Source of the DNA: Hydrangea macrophylla
Taxonomy: Eukaryota > Streptophyta > Magnoliopsida > Cornales > Hydrangeaceae
Reading direction: 5' to 3'
NCBI GenBank assembly: GCA_033977485.1
Contig: CM066994.1
Coordinates: forward strand, 118,444,458-118,508,457
DNA length: 64,000 nucleotides
The notes under the pieces: generated by a model
Told to the model about the DNA's origin: nothing
Database searches by the model: none
The model's input: the letters and a program-made list of their open reading frames with translations, nothing else
Position numbers and translations under genes: made by a program
Shown: in pieces, positions 11,310 through 23,700 of the stretch
Layout: each line of letters starts with the position of its first letter
Numbering within the stretch: position 1 is the stretch's first letter

Positions 11310-12495
11310 ATAGTACCTTTTTTTTTTTTTTTTTGTGTACAGTAAAGTCAACTTTAAAGGTTGCTTGGGAAGATAGATATCGATTCAATGGGTCGAATCG
11401 GTTATACAAATTCTAGAGCTTGGTAGTCACCGTTTGATTGCATAGGAGTCTAGATCTCTCATAGTTAACTGATTCTTTATTAAACTAACAGGACATTTGT
11501 TTTATAAAAACCAGAAAAACAAAAAATTGGAATTGAACCTGATCACGTTTCGTATATATCGAACAGATCCTAACAACTAATAAGATAAATATATCACATG
11601 CGTTAGGTAGCCGAAAGTTTCTAAAAACAATAGGAAAGTGATAGCATCTGAAGTCATTGCTTAGGTAGTTTGATAATGTCAAAACTAAGAAAAGAATGCA
11701 ATGAAGAAACAATATTAATATATATTAATAACCCCCAAGGTTTTCTATAATTACCGTTTATGTACCTCTTATTTTTTTATTATTATTATTTTTTTAATTT
11801 GCATTGGCTTTCCTTTGATGAGACCAATGGATGGCCTAGTAAGGGTTTTCACCCACTTGCAGTGTTGCCGTTTTGAGTCTCAGTGGTGAGGGTTTATAAG
11901 TTAGGAGAGCATTATCCATTCTTGTGTAGTGCATAACTATTTGATTGTCATTGACAGATCTTCTAAGCGTTAGAAACAGCTGATATAATACTTCAAATTT
12001 TGTATATTACACCTTTAGGTAGTAAATTAAACACACTTTTGCTACTCTATTGTTAATTGGCTATTTTAAAAGTTAGCACTCCAAACCAAGGATACATTCT
12101 AGTATTTTTTTTTTTTTTTTTTATATGTACTTCGCATCCTAGTAATTTTAGTCCCATAATATTATGATCAAGTAATATTATAACTCTGAAAACTACTTTG
12201 GTAATGAATATAGTTTTTAAGTTTTAGGAGTCACCAATTAAATTGAAATATATAAATTATAATGCATCCAAATCATAGGATGTATCATAGAATCCGGCCC
12301 ACAAACCAATAGTTAGGACTTTGGAGCTCTAACCAAATGATTTGCTACTTCGAATAGTAAGTAGCAAAATCGTACATTGATATGAGATGTCAAATTTCCA
12401 AATAGAATTTTCTCAACAAAAAAAAAAAAAAAAAAAAGAGAATTTTCTGCTTGAGTTGGACATTTTCTTAGTGCTCAAAGATGGGGGTAGACTTG
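11310..12495. other. AT-rich intergenic DNA, no gene seen
   Basis: Contains T-runs (11318, 11775, 12101) and an A-run near 12419-12437. I found no coding region, RNA gene or confident element. Confidence 0.5.
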
Positions 12496-12952
12496 ATATT
12501 TTACCTTTTCGATTGTCATAATATCTATTGTATAGGTGTTTTCATGTAATTTCGCAACAAAAGGGATATAACCCTGCAATTCTAGAAAGAGGAATGCTAA
12601 ACCCAAATAAAATCTCACACAAAGCAATCTTGACCCTTGATTAGTAATCTTGATGATAAAAGTGTAATTATCAGACAGAACAATAAAATTGACTTGAGAC
12701 TGATAGATTAGCAGTTGGTTTCATGGAAAGCCAACCTGCTTCTCTTACTCCCAAGAAATTTTTAGGTACTCTAGTGTACCAAGTGACATGCTGATATGAT
12801 ACTCTATAATAAATTAGAGTGGGTATTTTTGTTGGGACTCACAACTACTGGAATTCCCGTATGTAGAGGTATGTGTCTCACCCAAATAGCCCACTTTTAT
12901 TGGTTGTAGGGTACAATATCAGCATGCCACGTGGTACACTAAAAATAACTTA
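12496..12952. repeat. Duplicated segment, copy 2 (P450 3' flank)
   Basis: Same-orientation counterpart of 5512-5962. It lies downstream of the third P450 copy, in the same relative place that copy 1 occupies downstream of the intact gene. Supports tandem gene duplication. Confidence 0.8.
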
Positions 12953-13789
12953 GAAATTTCTTCTCCCTCTCTCTATCATTGAGGTTTTTGGCAATGGACG
13001 TCATGGTAAATAGAGTTTGACAATTCTTGTTTCAGGTTTCTACTAAGGCATCAAATCTGATGATACATGAACATTAATTTATTACAAATTTCAAGCTTAT
13101 TAATAGTATAACCAGTCCCCCCCTACCCTAGTTCTTGTTGCCAGAATTGGGGATATTTGACTTTGATACTTCTAATACATTTTTGCAGCTAAAGAATGAC
13201 AAAAACTCTGCTTTTGGATATATGAGATCATCATGAGGAGAGACTTTAAAGGTTTTTTTTTTTTTTTTTTTTTAAGGCAAACCCACTACAGTGCATCAAA
13301 ATTAAAATGTAATTTGCAATAAACATCATGTGAATAGGCAGCTCCAGGTAAATATCATAGAGATCCATACTGATGTTCCAGAATATTCTATCTTGGGCGC
13401 TATTAATGTTTAATTGCAAAAAAACAATAAAATGAAATAAACTTAAGAGAAAATTCCGAAGAAATTACTACTGTACAATAGAGAAGAAAACTACATTTTT
13501 CCTGTCGTCTATTTAATATAGGCGCATGCTATATTTTTATCTTACATTATGGATCATTAGAGTAACAAAGTACGGATGATAAAAGTCTCAAACCTTCCTT
13601 CAATATTTCGTATAGTAATGCGAAGCTGATAGCTTAATTACAGAGATTAAGAAATTATCTCATATGATTGTCACACAACTATAATGTTATATTTTGAGGT
13701 CCCATGTGATTATTACAATAATATTGGCACCACTTTATGAGTATTAGAGACTTCTTCAATGGTAGAAGAATTCTCTAAACCAACAGATT
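12953..13789. other. 3' flank of the broken P450 copy, no gene seen
   Basis: AT-rich with a long T-run at about 13252-13274. No supported feature beyond proximity to the P450 pseudogene. Confidence 0.5.
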
Positions 13790-15264
13790 CAAATTGTAGA
13801 GAGTTCTACCATTGTTAGACGCGGCTGACACTTAGCCATCTAATTAGGGCTGAGCCTTGCACACGGTGGCTCCAATTGTAACAACCTGCATTTCATTTAA
13901 TTAGTTATAATTTTGTATTTGTCATATTTAAATTTAATAATTGTCTGCTTTAATTTAATTTCAATTTTCATATGTTAAACCTTAATACTTGTTTTAATTC
14001 ATATTGAATTTTCTTATCGGGGTCAAATTGTGATTTTACAAACGTTAGTAATATCCGTGTAGATTTCAAAATCTGTATTTCAAAGACGGTGAAAATGTTT
14101 GCTTTTGACTCAATCAGTATTTTTATAAAACCGGAAAATCAATTCTTACGTTAAAGTGAATTTTCTGTATTTTTGTGACGAACACCGCGTCACGAAAATA
14201 CCAGTTTATGTTCAAAACTGTCCGCGCCGCGTTAAAATTTCACAGATTTTGAAGTGACGTAAAGTTGAGATGATGTGTGCTTTATTGCCATTTATGGCAA
14301 GTAATCATTGGTTATGCCTTGTTTGGATATTGCTTTTGGGTATGTGCATTCCTAGTGCCAAAAGCTAATTTACCAAACATTATAAGTGATTCTTTGACAT
14401 ATTGTTTGTGCCTTGTTTGCCTATGTCTTTAGAGTGTGTTTTATTGTGGTGTTCATAAGTTGAATTCCCAAACACCTCCACATTGCCCCCTTAGCACCTA
14501 TGCTTGACCCTTGGATCAACTGTAGAGTTGATATACACTGTGTATATACGTATGTATTTGCTGAGAAATACATGTATACTTCCAAGTTGAGAGTATAATT
14601 GGTCTCCAAGTTCATCTCTATTGACTCTCTATATATACACCACACATTACACAATCTACACATCTCCAAAATTTGTAATCACGAGAGAAAAGAAAAAGAG
14701 CTGGAGAGTTTAATTTCAGAAAATTTGTAGAGAAAGGAAGCTTCAATCCTCCATAGCCAAAGCTTGGATTAGATTCTTATTTTTGCTTATCTTTCTCAAC
14801 ACACACTACTCTCATATCTCTGTGAGTATTTTGAACTCACCTAGAATGTAATTTCATAGTTCAATTACTGTTTGTGTGCTTGAATCATGGAATACCATGG
14901 TTGATTTCACGTATGAACTCCATAGCTTTGAAATCAAGATTTTTCAATCTCAACCAAAATCTATTTTCTTAGATAATAATGAAAGATTATGGTGCAATTA
15001 GACTATGTTTAAAGTATTGGGGCCTAAATTGTTCATATGAAAAAGTATATTAGAAATTAAGTTTTGACAACTTTTAATTTTTCATAAAATTTGAGAACTA
15101 TAGTTTGATTCATGTAAAATTGATTGTAGATTCTTAATCCTTGTTGAAAAACAAAGAGAATCATATATTGCAAGACATACTTACTTTCGAATTTGATCTG
15201 GGTCAAAAACAGACCCCAAAACTAAAACAGAGCAGTTTCACGAGGAAGATGAAGACTCTGCAAA

Positions 15265-15510
15265 GACTCGCGCGCACGATCGCGCGAGCGGACCGCGCGA
15301 GCGACATGCGCGCGCGAGCCACGTGGATTCAGGCAGATAGAAAAGTTTTTATAAAGAAAATGAAAATTAGGCTGATCGCGCGAGCGATCCGCGCGCGCGA
15401 TCCTTGCGTCCCTAGGCAGACAGAAGAGTTTATATAAAGAAAAAGGAAAATTGGGCATATCGCGCGAGCGACACCTCGCGCGAGCGGCCCGCGAGCGCGA
15501 CTTCTGGCAG
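15265..15510. repeat. CpG-rich palindrome array in family B solo LTR
   Basis: Five copies of CGCGCGAGCG plus variants, grouped in three clusters. The clusters are separated by a repeated A-rich segment (AAAGTTT-TATAAAGAAAA type), making a larger period near 100 bases. It is sharply GC- and CpG-rich against an AT-rich background. TCGCGCGA is self-complementary. Confidence 0.8.
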
Positions 15511-15884
15511 TTTCTAGTTCTTTCTTGTTTTGTGTTAAGGAACTGTTTGGGTGGTATTTTATGAACTGTTAAAGCTCTGTTTGGGAAATTTATTGAATCA
15601 GAATCTTAATTGGTTATGTTTGAACGATTAAAACGTTGTGTTGTGACTTATCAATTCCTGTACACTCGTCGTTTGTATAAATCAGTAAATTGCTTCATGT
15701 TTTAAAGTTTCATGACATACATGTAGAGTCAGTTGTACATGCATGGTGAGTGTGAATGTTGGTCAGTATAGAAAAAGAGTAATGGTCAGTGTGGTATAGT
15801 GAGTACGGTTGAGATTGTGATGTGGACACTCCCTGGTAAGTGAGTACCAAAGTGTGTTGTGATTGAGATTGCGGCGAGGGTGTC

Positions 15885-16150
15885 TTTGAAATGCGACGGT
15901 AGCAAAACTGGACACTCCCTGACAACCATGGTAGCGTCAAAGTGTGTAAAGCCGAACTTGGACATTCCCTGGCACCCATGGAAGTGCTAAAGTGTGGCCT
16001 ACGGACACTCCCTGATACCCGAGTCTGGATACTGCGTGAAGGTTCCTTCGGTATTTGCATGGCGGATTAGGTAGTCAAAGTGTGAGGCAATGGACATTCC
16101 TTGGTACCCCGGACCAAAGTGTGAGGCAAACTGGACATTCCCTGGCACCC
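15885..16150. repeat. ~60-bp degenerate tandem repeats in family B LTR
   Basis: Repeated phrase of GGACA(C/T)TCCCTGG followed by CCCATGG and then AAAGTGTG occurs about five times. The same repeats recur at 56495-56765 in the complete element's 5' LTR. Confidence 0.7.
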
Positions 16151-17580
16151 ATGTGCTGAAGTGTGGCTATCTTAGCGTTTCAAAGATACCGGTGTGTGAT
16201 GTTGTGTTGTTGGGTTTTGTCGAGAGAAAAGAGTCGGTCAGATGAGATGGTGCATCGTTCTCATACACGGTCACATATATGTGAATTTATCTTTTAAATA
16301 ATATTGTGGTTGTTTTCTAAAACGAACTCTTTATCTTAAATATAAACTTGTGGATTTAAATGAGAATTGGAAAATGGTAAATGAGTATGTTTTACATTCA
16401 AAGTTATGTTTTTAATACTCACCAGCTTCTTGAAGCTGACGACGTTGATGCGTCCTGGACATTCGTGTTCAGGTTTTTCAGGTTATGATCAGGCTGAACA
16501 TTATGATTATGCTAATTGAGAACGGAGGCTTTGAAGAGAAATTGTTATCGTCATTGTATATTTTAAGATTATATGCTTTAAGGTTATATGTTATAAACTG
16601 TTTTGTAATAAGGATGACTGTAATAGACGTTAAGTTATTGTTTTGTTTTCTAGGCGGCATGTGCCTTTAGATTACCCGTGTTGTAATATTTATTAAGTTA
16701 GAAAATTTTTATAAGCCTTGATTGCTCTGCTCTGATTATTATGTTATTGTTGTTCGACGTTTGGGACGGAATCGATCCTTCAAACTGTCGCGACCTACGG
16801 GTCCATAAAGGAAATTAAACGCTTTTCATATTTATGCTACGTCGCGGCGTGACACCAATCGCTTCTGTCATGTCCACCATTTCTAGAGTTGCCCTTTCCC
16901 AATCGAAGCACTGAATCAACAAACCCAATGCCAGCCCAATTATACGCATGGCCAATCCCTCCCCGGGACACCTCCTTCTCCCTGACCCAAAAGGCATTAA
17001 CTTAAACCCATCTCTTCCTACTTCGAGCCCTTCAAATCGCTCGGGCTTGAACTTGTCAGGGTCCACCCAAACCTTTGGGTCATTTTGTATAGCCCATAAA
17101 TTCACCAGTAACATTGTGCCACGTGGAATGTGAAAACCTCCCACCATGCAGTCCTTTGATGACTCATGAGGTATTAGCAGTGGCGCTGGTGGGTGCATTC
17201 GTAGTGTTTCATTGATGATGTTTCAGAGATAAGGAAGCTCAACCACGTCCGACTCATTGATTAGACGCTGCTCATGTCCCACTAGGTCATCAATTTCAGT
17301 CTTTGCCTTCTTTCATAATCTCTGGATGGTTGAGCAAAAATGACATTGGCCCACTCCATAGTCATTCCTGTTGTATCGGTTCCTGCCTGAAATAGAACCT
17401 AAATGTATAGATTACACATAAAAGAAATATATCAAAATTCAAGGGAAGATATACATAAGCAACACAAAAAATTACTTTGCAACCTCTATGAAATTAAATT
17501 AACAATTTAAAATGGTACTTGTATTGATTAAGCACTTATAACTAATATATGTTGTTGAAGAGAACATTGAAGCTGAAAAG

Positions 17581-17980
17581 TGTTATGGTCCAACCATGCA
17601 AACCATGCAATGTGTGATAGCTTGAGCACTAGCATACATAGCCCATGTAAATAGGACCCCACTTGCATGCATGTCCCATGTAATTAGGCACTAGTTAATT
17701 CCCATTTCCCACGTAATACACATCATCCCTTGTTACCCATTTTCCTTGTAAATAGGCATTGGTAGTTCATGAGTTTCCATTCTGCATGCATCAATTGTAA
17801 GGCTATTTATAGCCAGTTCGTGCACTAGTAAGGAGATATGAATGAATATGTTATTTTCCTAACCTTACTTCTCGCTAAATCTGTCTCTCACTCTCCATTT
17901 GTCTCCCTCTCTTTCTCTACTTCTCGCATTAAATCTGCCCAAGACAATTATATCAGTGGTCTCCTAAGATAACCATATCA
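17581..17980 (+). repeat. 5' LTR of the gag-only element
   Basis: 400 bp, TG...CA ends. A TATTTATAG sequence about 240 bases in is a plausible TATA. It differs from the 3' LTR by a handful of substitutions by eye. Confidence 0.9.
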
Positions 17981-17982
17981 AT

Positions 17983-17994
17983 TGGTATCAAAGC
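17983..17994 (+). other. Primer-binding site, initiator-Met tRNA type
   Basis: TGGTATCAAAGC starts two bases after the LTR. It differs by one base from the TGGTATCAGAGC site complementary to plant initiator tRNA-Met. Confidence 0.8.
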
Positions 17995-18442
17995 CGATCG
18001 ATCTCATGGACACTCGTGGGAAATCCAACACTGAATTCTACAATGAAGTGAACGAAATTTTGGCTCGTCATGAATCGAATTTTGATCAAGTACATACTTC
18101 CCTTCAATCCATCCTTGCCCAGTTACAAACTCTACAACTCCGTCTCACCCCCGAAAATACCAACATCAATCCCTTCGCCTCAAGCCCCAAACTCCCACCA
18201 AACACACACCCAAGACCCAAATCATCCACCCACCAACCTCAAGCTTAGCTTCCCAAAATTCGCAGGGGACGATCATATCGGTTGGATATATCGGGTCGAA
18301 CAGTACTTTGAATTCCAACGTATTGCCCCCGCTCAACAATTCCAGCTTACCTCTTTCCACCTTGAGGGCATTGCTTTGCAATGGCACCGTTGGTTCACAA
18401 AATCCAAAGGACCGCTCGGCTGGCATGAATTCACCACAGCAT

Positions 18443-20575
18443 TGTCACACCCGTTCCAGAAATTTTATGATTTTGAAAATGCATCCTTTGAGATTTTGAA
18501 ATTATTAATGTTATTAATAATTTGAGTTGAGGTTGACTGTGAGTCAACGGTAAGGTGTCAGTAAGGACACGGGAATATGGCAGTTCATATTGCATGGGCA
18601 TGAGTAAATGGCATTTATATGATTTAAATGTTATTTGACTTTACCTGGTATTCCTGTGAATAGTAATTATACCTGTGTAGTATAATTCTGGTATTTGGAT
18701 ACCTTAGTATATCATTTTGAGAACTGTGGTGAGAACGTGAGTGATACGTTAATTAAAAAGGTAGGTTGTGTAGAGATTCCATAGAATATAGTTTCGGACG
18801 TTATTTTTGGACCCAAACGAAACCTAGTCGAAAACTTTTGAAATTTATAGTTTTCGCTCGTAAAGGCATAAAATGGACGTGTGCGAAGTTTCGGGAGTTA
18901 ATTAGAAGTTTGAGGAACTTGTGGGGAGGTAAACGCAATTCCCGAAGAGTTTTTCTATAAATAGGTGGGGGATAAGATTTCATTCTCATCCAAAACTCAC
19001 AATTATCTAGAGAGAGGAGAGAGAAAGGAGATTTGGTTGCCACGAGCTTGCCGGTGACATACGACGACCTTCCATCAGTCAGATTTTCTCCAGATTCAAG
19101 ATTTGAACTCGTGGAGGTAAGACCTACGTTTTGATACTACTTAGGCCGTGTTTGGCCAATTTTTGTAAAAATCTTAATTCTAGACTTTTGGAAAAAACAG
19201 GTATAAACTTGTAGGAATTTTCTCAAATTCGAAATTCGACGATTATTTAGCCTCCTAGTCGATCCTTCAAAGTTTGGGGGAAATCGCACGAGGTATGAAG
19301 TTCTAACTTATGAAATATAGAGGAATTCATGTTTTATATTTCGACGACGAAATTGAGATCCGGGCAAAATCCATGTGTTAATTGTAGGCCCGTTAATTAT
19401 GCACGCGCTAATTTGTGAAAAGCATGTCTAAATTTACGCGAGCACGTTGAGTTGTCTATGTGGGTCAAAGGGGAGTCTTATACAAATTCATGCCGGAGTA
19501 AGCTTCTCGATGTTTGAGAATTTTAGTAGCGACGGCTACTGTGCATGGTTGTAGGCTTGGACTTGCCATGACACTTGTGGGATGTAATGGTTGTAGGCTT
19601 GGACTTGCCATTGACATCGCGGTTTAAGGCTTGGACTTGCCGCTACCGGATGAATGCGTATTTTCCTCCCTAGAGACTATTGATATGATTTATGAGATTA
19701 AAGCATGTTTTGTCATATATTGCATATGTTAGACTTGTACGCTCAGCATATAGCTGAGCAGTGGAGATGTACTCCATTGCATGTAAGAGGAAAGGCAAGA
19801 AGAATCGTGAGGAGTGAGGCCGAGGAACGCCGGGGAATCACAATTGTATATGCTTTTGTTTTAATCCTAAAACTTGTGTAAGGATTGGGAATTTGTAAAA
19901 TGTTGTAATAGATCTTTGGATTAGTTCTTTGGTATTGTAATCTTATAATTGAACGTCTGCAGTTATGTTTTAAATGTTGAAAATCAGTTATGGCTGTGAT
20001 TGTGGTTGGTGTGGAGAAGCATGAGTTGTTAATATTTCATTTCAGGCTGCCCAGCAGGGGAGCAGTCGACTGGACCCAGGATCAGTCGACTGGATCTCAT
20101 GTGATTGAGACACTGAAAGTGAATAGTAAGAGAAGCAGTCGACTGGACCTTGCATCAGTCGACTGAGACACTGTTGGTTTTGGCTACTGCTTTTAAAAAT
20201 GGCAAAACCAGTCGACTGGACCTCCAGATCAGTCGACTGGACCCCTTTTGAAAATGTTACATTTTGGTTATGCTTAGCACAGTCGACTGGGGACCTTGAT
20301 CAGTCGACTGAGCAGTCGACTGGGTTCCCTGATCAGTCGACTGAACCTCTGTTTTCAAAACTGAGTATTTTGGATGTGTTTCTAATTGGCCAAAACTTTT
20401 TATAACTCTGATTCCAATGGATTTTACAAACTCAGAGGGTAATGTTCCCTAAGTTTTAAATACCCAGGGTTGTTTTAAAGTTCTTTCCGCTGCGTATTTG
20501 TTATATGATGTTTGGATGAGCCTTGATGGCATGCCACGTGCCCTATTTCCGCGCGTAGCGGGATGGGTCGTGACA
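18443..20575 (+). repeat. 5' LTR, family A
   Basis: 2,133 bp, TGTCACACCC...GTCGTGACA. A strong TATA box CTATAAATAGG lies at 18955-18965, followed by a pyrimidine/CA-rich start region, so transcription probably begins near 18990. It holds an extra ~42-base internal duplication around 19550-19610 that the 3' LTR lacks. Confidence 0.92.
20062..20343. repeat. CAGTCGACTG palindrome array in family A 5' LTR
   Basis: Ten copies of the perfect 10-base palindrome CAGTCGACTG in about 280 bases, mostly paired as ...GCAGTCGACTGGACC...GATCAGTCGACTG. They lie about 1.1 kb after the predicted transcription start and 230 bases before the LTR end, so they would be in the transcript leader. The 3' LTR copy (26902-27183) has the same array with two or more mutated units. 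Confidence 0.92.
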
Positions 20576-20580
20576 TTTAG

Positions 20581-20592
20581 TGGTTTCAAAGC
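20581..20592 (+). other. Degenerate primer-binding site, family A
   Basis: TGGTTTCAAAGC, two mismatches to the tRNA-iMet site TGGTATCAGAGC, five bases after the 5' LTR. Confidence 0.7.
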
Positions 20593-20780
20593 TAGAGGTT
20601 ACAAAACTTGGGGAAAACGTTCGACGACGAGAGGAGTGTTGAGTGAATTACCACATGTTCTAAATTGCATCCATACATATTAGAGATGTTTGATGCATAT
20701 GTATGTTATTTTACATGCATGCTATTGTTATTGTTGTACATACATAGTGTTTATGCATTGAGAACTACAGGATTGTAATC

Positions 20781-23700
20781 ATGAATGACCGAGAGTTATC
20801 ACCCCATACTCGACGTATGAATGAAATGGCAGAGATGATGGGGAATATGGGGGAAATGATACGGAATATAGCGGAGCGATTGCCTCCCACACCCCACATC
20901 GAAGTGGAACCAATAACTGTAGTGCATGCACCCGTAACTAGGGGCATAAGATCCGCATCCGAACAATTCGCTCGAAAGAAACCAATGGAATTTCATGGGA
21001 CACCCGATCCAACGCTCGCCGAACATTGGATTATGGACATGGAGAGGATTTTTCGATCTATTCCAATGAATGACAGGGAGAAGATGGAAAATGCAAGTGA
21101 TGTGCTAAAGGGTGAAGCCCCGAACTGGTGGGTAAATGTTCTGGATCAAGGGGCACCGATTACTTGGGAAGGGTTCAAGGCAGAATTCAATCGCCGGTTC
21201 TTTCCGCGAGCCGCCTACAATGCAAAGAAGCGAGAATTTGATAACTTGAAGCAGGGAGATATGATTGTAACCGAATATACTTCCAAGTACAACGCGTTGT
21301 TGAGGTTTGGCAAGGGTTCAGTACCAGAAGATGAAGATAGGGCAAGGAAATTCGAAGAGGGTTTACGAGAAAATATTCGTCTAAGGGTAGAAACCTACGA
21401 GCATTCGACTGTGGCAGCAGTACAACAAACGGCGCTAGTGGCCGAGAGTGGGATGGAAAGGTCGAGGCAGAATCATCACGGAAAACGAATCAATGAGAGT
21501 GGAGATAGGAACTAAGGCGGATCTTTCAAGAGGCCATTTCAAAGAGGCTCTGGTCCTAGTTCCAGTGATTTCAGGAGAACGCCAAGTAACATACCATTGT
21601 GTTCACTTTGCAACCGACCACACTCAGGCCGATGTTTCATGACCAAACCCCAGAACAGAAATCAAGGAGGGGGTAGTGCTAATTCTACACCTGAGATGAG
21701 ATGCAAGTGCTATGATTGTGGAGTATTTGGACACCAAGCCAAGGATTGCCCGAGGAGGTATCCTCAGCAAGGAGTTAGTTCTATGGCTTCTAGTGGTTCG
21801 AAGCCTAAGCAGACTAATGACGGGGGATAAAGGACTGAGCAACGTCAAGGAAGGGCATATCAGATGAACCCAGGAGATATGACTGCTTTCGAGACAGTAG
21901 TCTCAGGTATGGTGCTTGTATGTTCACACTTAGCACGCATACTTGTCGACTCGGGATCTACGCATTCATTTATATCGCATGCCTTTGTTGAACATTTGAC
22001 TGTTAAATCGGCACTGTTAGGATATGAATTGTCTATTTCTGTGCCACTTAGTAAATCAATAATGACGTCTACGATATATAAGAACTGTGAGATCAAACTA
22101 GGTGAGAAGTTGATGACCGTAGACCTTATACCGATTGCGGTGAATCATTTCGATGTGATACTGGGAATGGATTGGTTAGCTTTTAACCAAGCCACAATAG
22201 ACTGTGAACGGAAAGAGGTTAACTTTCGATCACCGATGCATGGGAACTTTTGTTTCCAAGGGAGTGGGGTTATACCGCCGCCGTATTTGATTTCAGCTAT
22301 CCGGGCGGGAAGGTTATTGAAAAAGGGATGTCACGGATTCCTATGTTCAGTGACCGATGTCTCAGCGACCGAATTCAAAGTAGAAGACATTCTGATAGTG
22401 CGAGAATATTCAGATGTCTTTCCTGATGATCTACCAGATGTTCTTATTGAGAGAGAAATTGAATTCACCATTGACGTTATACCAGACGCAAGACCCGTAT
22501 CAAAGGCACCGTATAGAATGGCACCCATAGAATTGAAAGAGCTGAAAATCCAAATACAAGAGCTACTTAACAAGGGTTTCATTCGACCAAGTGTATCGCC
22601 GTGGGGAGCTCTAGTATTGTTTGTAAAGAAGAAAGACGGTTCAATGCTTATGTGTGTTGATTACCGGGAACTGAACAACTTGACGATTAAGAACAAGTAC
22701 CCGTTACCCAGAATTGACGACTTATTTGATCAACTTCGTGGGGCACAAGTATTGTCCAAGATAGACCTGAGATCGGGTTATCATCAGTTGAAAGTGAAGG
22801 CAGAAGATGTTGAGAAAACAGCTTTTAGAACGCGTTATGGACACTATGAGTTCTTTGTTATGCCATTTGGAGTTACGAATGCACCAGCCGCGTTCATGGA
22901 TCTTATGAATCGAGTATTCAAGGATTATTTGGATGACTTTGTGATTGTATTCATTGACGATATCCTTATCTATTCACCGAGTGAGATAGAACACGAGAAC
23001 CACTTGAGGTTGATACTTCAGAGATTACGAGAGAAACAATTATTTGGTAAATTCAAGAAATGTGAATTTTGGTTGTCTAGTATTACTTTTCTTGGTCACG
23101 TGATTGACAAGAATGGAGTATCAGTTGATCCTCACAAAGTAGAAGCTGTATCTAATTGGCAAAGGCCGACATCTGTATCCGAAATTTGAAGTTTCTTGGG
23201 ATTAGCGGGATACTACCGCCGTTTTATCGAACATTTCTCAAAGATTTCTTTACCTATGACAAGGTTGATGAGGAAAGGAATTACATTTGAATGGAGTCGG
23301 GAATGTGAAGACAGTTTTCAAGAATTGAAAGCACGACTAACGAGAGCACCTATTCTGACAATACCATCCGGAACCGAAGGATTTGTAATCTATAGTGATG
23401 CTTCACACAAAGGGTTGGGGTGTGTGCTTATGCAAGGTGGTAAAGTGATTGCTTATGCTTTTAGACAGTTGAAGACACATGAGATTAATAATCCGACTCA
23501 TGATCTGGAATTAGCTGCGGTAATTCATGCTTTGAAGATTTGGAGACACTATTTGTACGGGGAAAAGTGTGAGATATTCACAGATCACAAGAGTTTGAAA
23601 TACATTTTCACCCAACGAGATTTGAATATGAGACAGCGAAGATGGTTGGAGTTGATGAAGGATTACGATCTTTCAATTGAGTACCATCCGGGAAAGGCAA

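Larger units (their letters stand above)
13877..16854 (+). mobile_element. Solo LTR of family B chromovirus
   Basis: Begins TGTAACAACC and ends CGTGACA (TG...CA). It is flanked by a perfect 5-bp target duplication CCAAT (13872-13876 and 16855-16859) inside P450 exon 2. It is colinear with the family B 5' LTR at 54464-57446 (2,983 bp) but clearly diverged. There is no internal region, so it arose by LTR-LTR recombination. A TATA-like CTATATATACAC lies at about 14629-14640. Confidence 0.95.
13790..17412 (-). pseudogene. CYP81-type P450 exon 2 pseudogene, split by a solo LTR
   Basis: Minus-strand exon 2 begins at an apparent AG acceptor near 17412 and runs to 16855; its last ~85 bases resume at 13876-13790 after the inserted LTR. 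Visible are [12 protein letters not shown] (the ExxR region), [21 protein letters not shown], and heme loop [12 protein letters not shown] with the Cys intact. Defects include an extra base in the A-rich stretch near 17314, which shifts the frame; a TGA where the paralogue has Arg in YLRCII, near 17226; and the 2,978-bp LTR near the 3' end. No exon 1 is visible upstream: the intron side is taken over by LTR elements from 17581. It is a dead tandem copy of the gene at 6652-9877. Confidence 0.88.

Noticed and set aside
15141..15458. Arg/Ala-rich ORFs at 15141-15458 and 55697-56280
   Set aside because: They are translations of the CpG-rich palindrome array in the family B LTR, not proteins.
18070..18525. 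151-codon ORF as an independent gene
   Set aside because: It runs from the gag of the short element across the insertion junction into the family A LTR, so the fusion is accidental.
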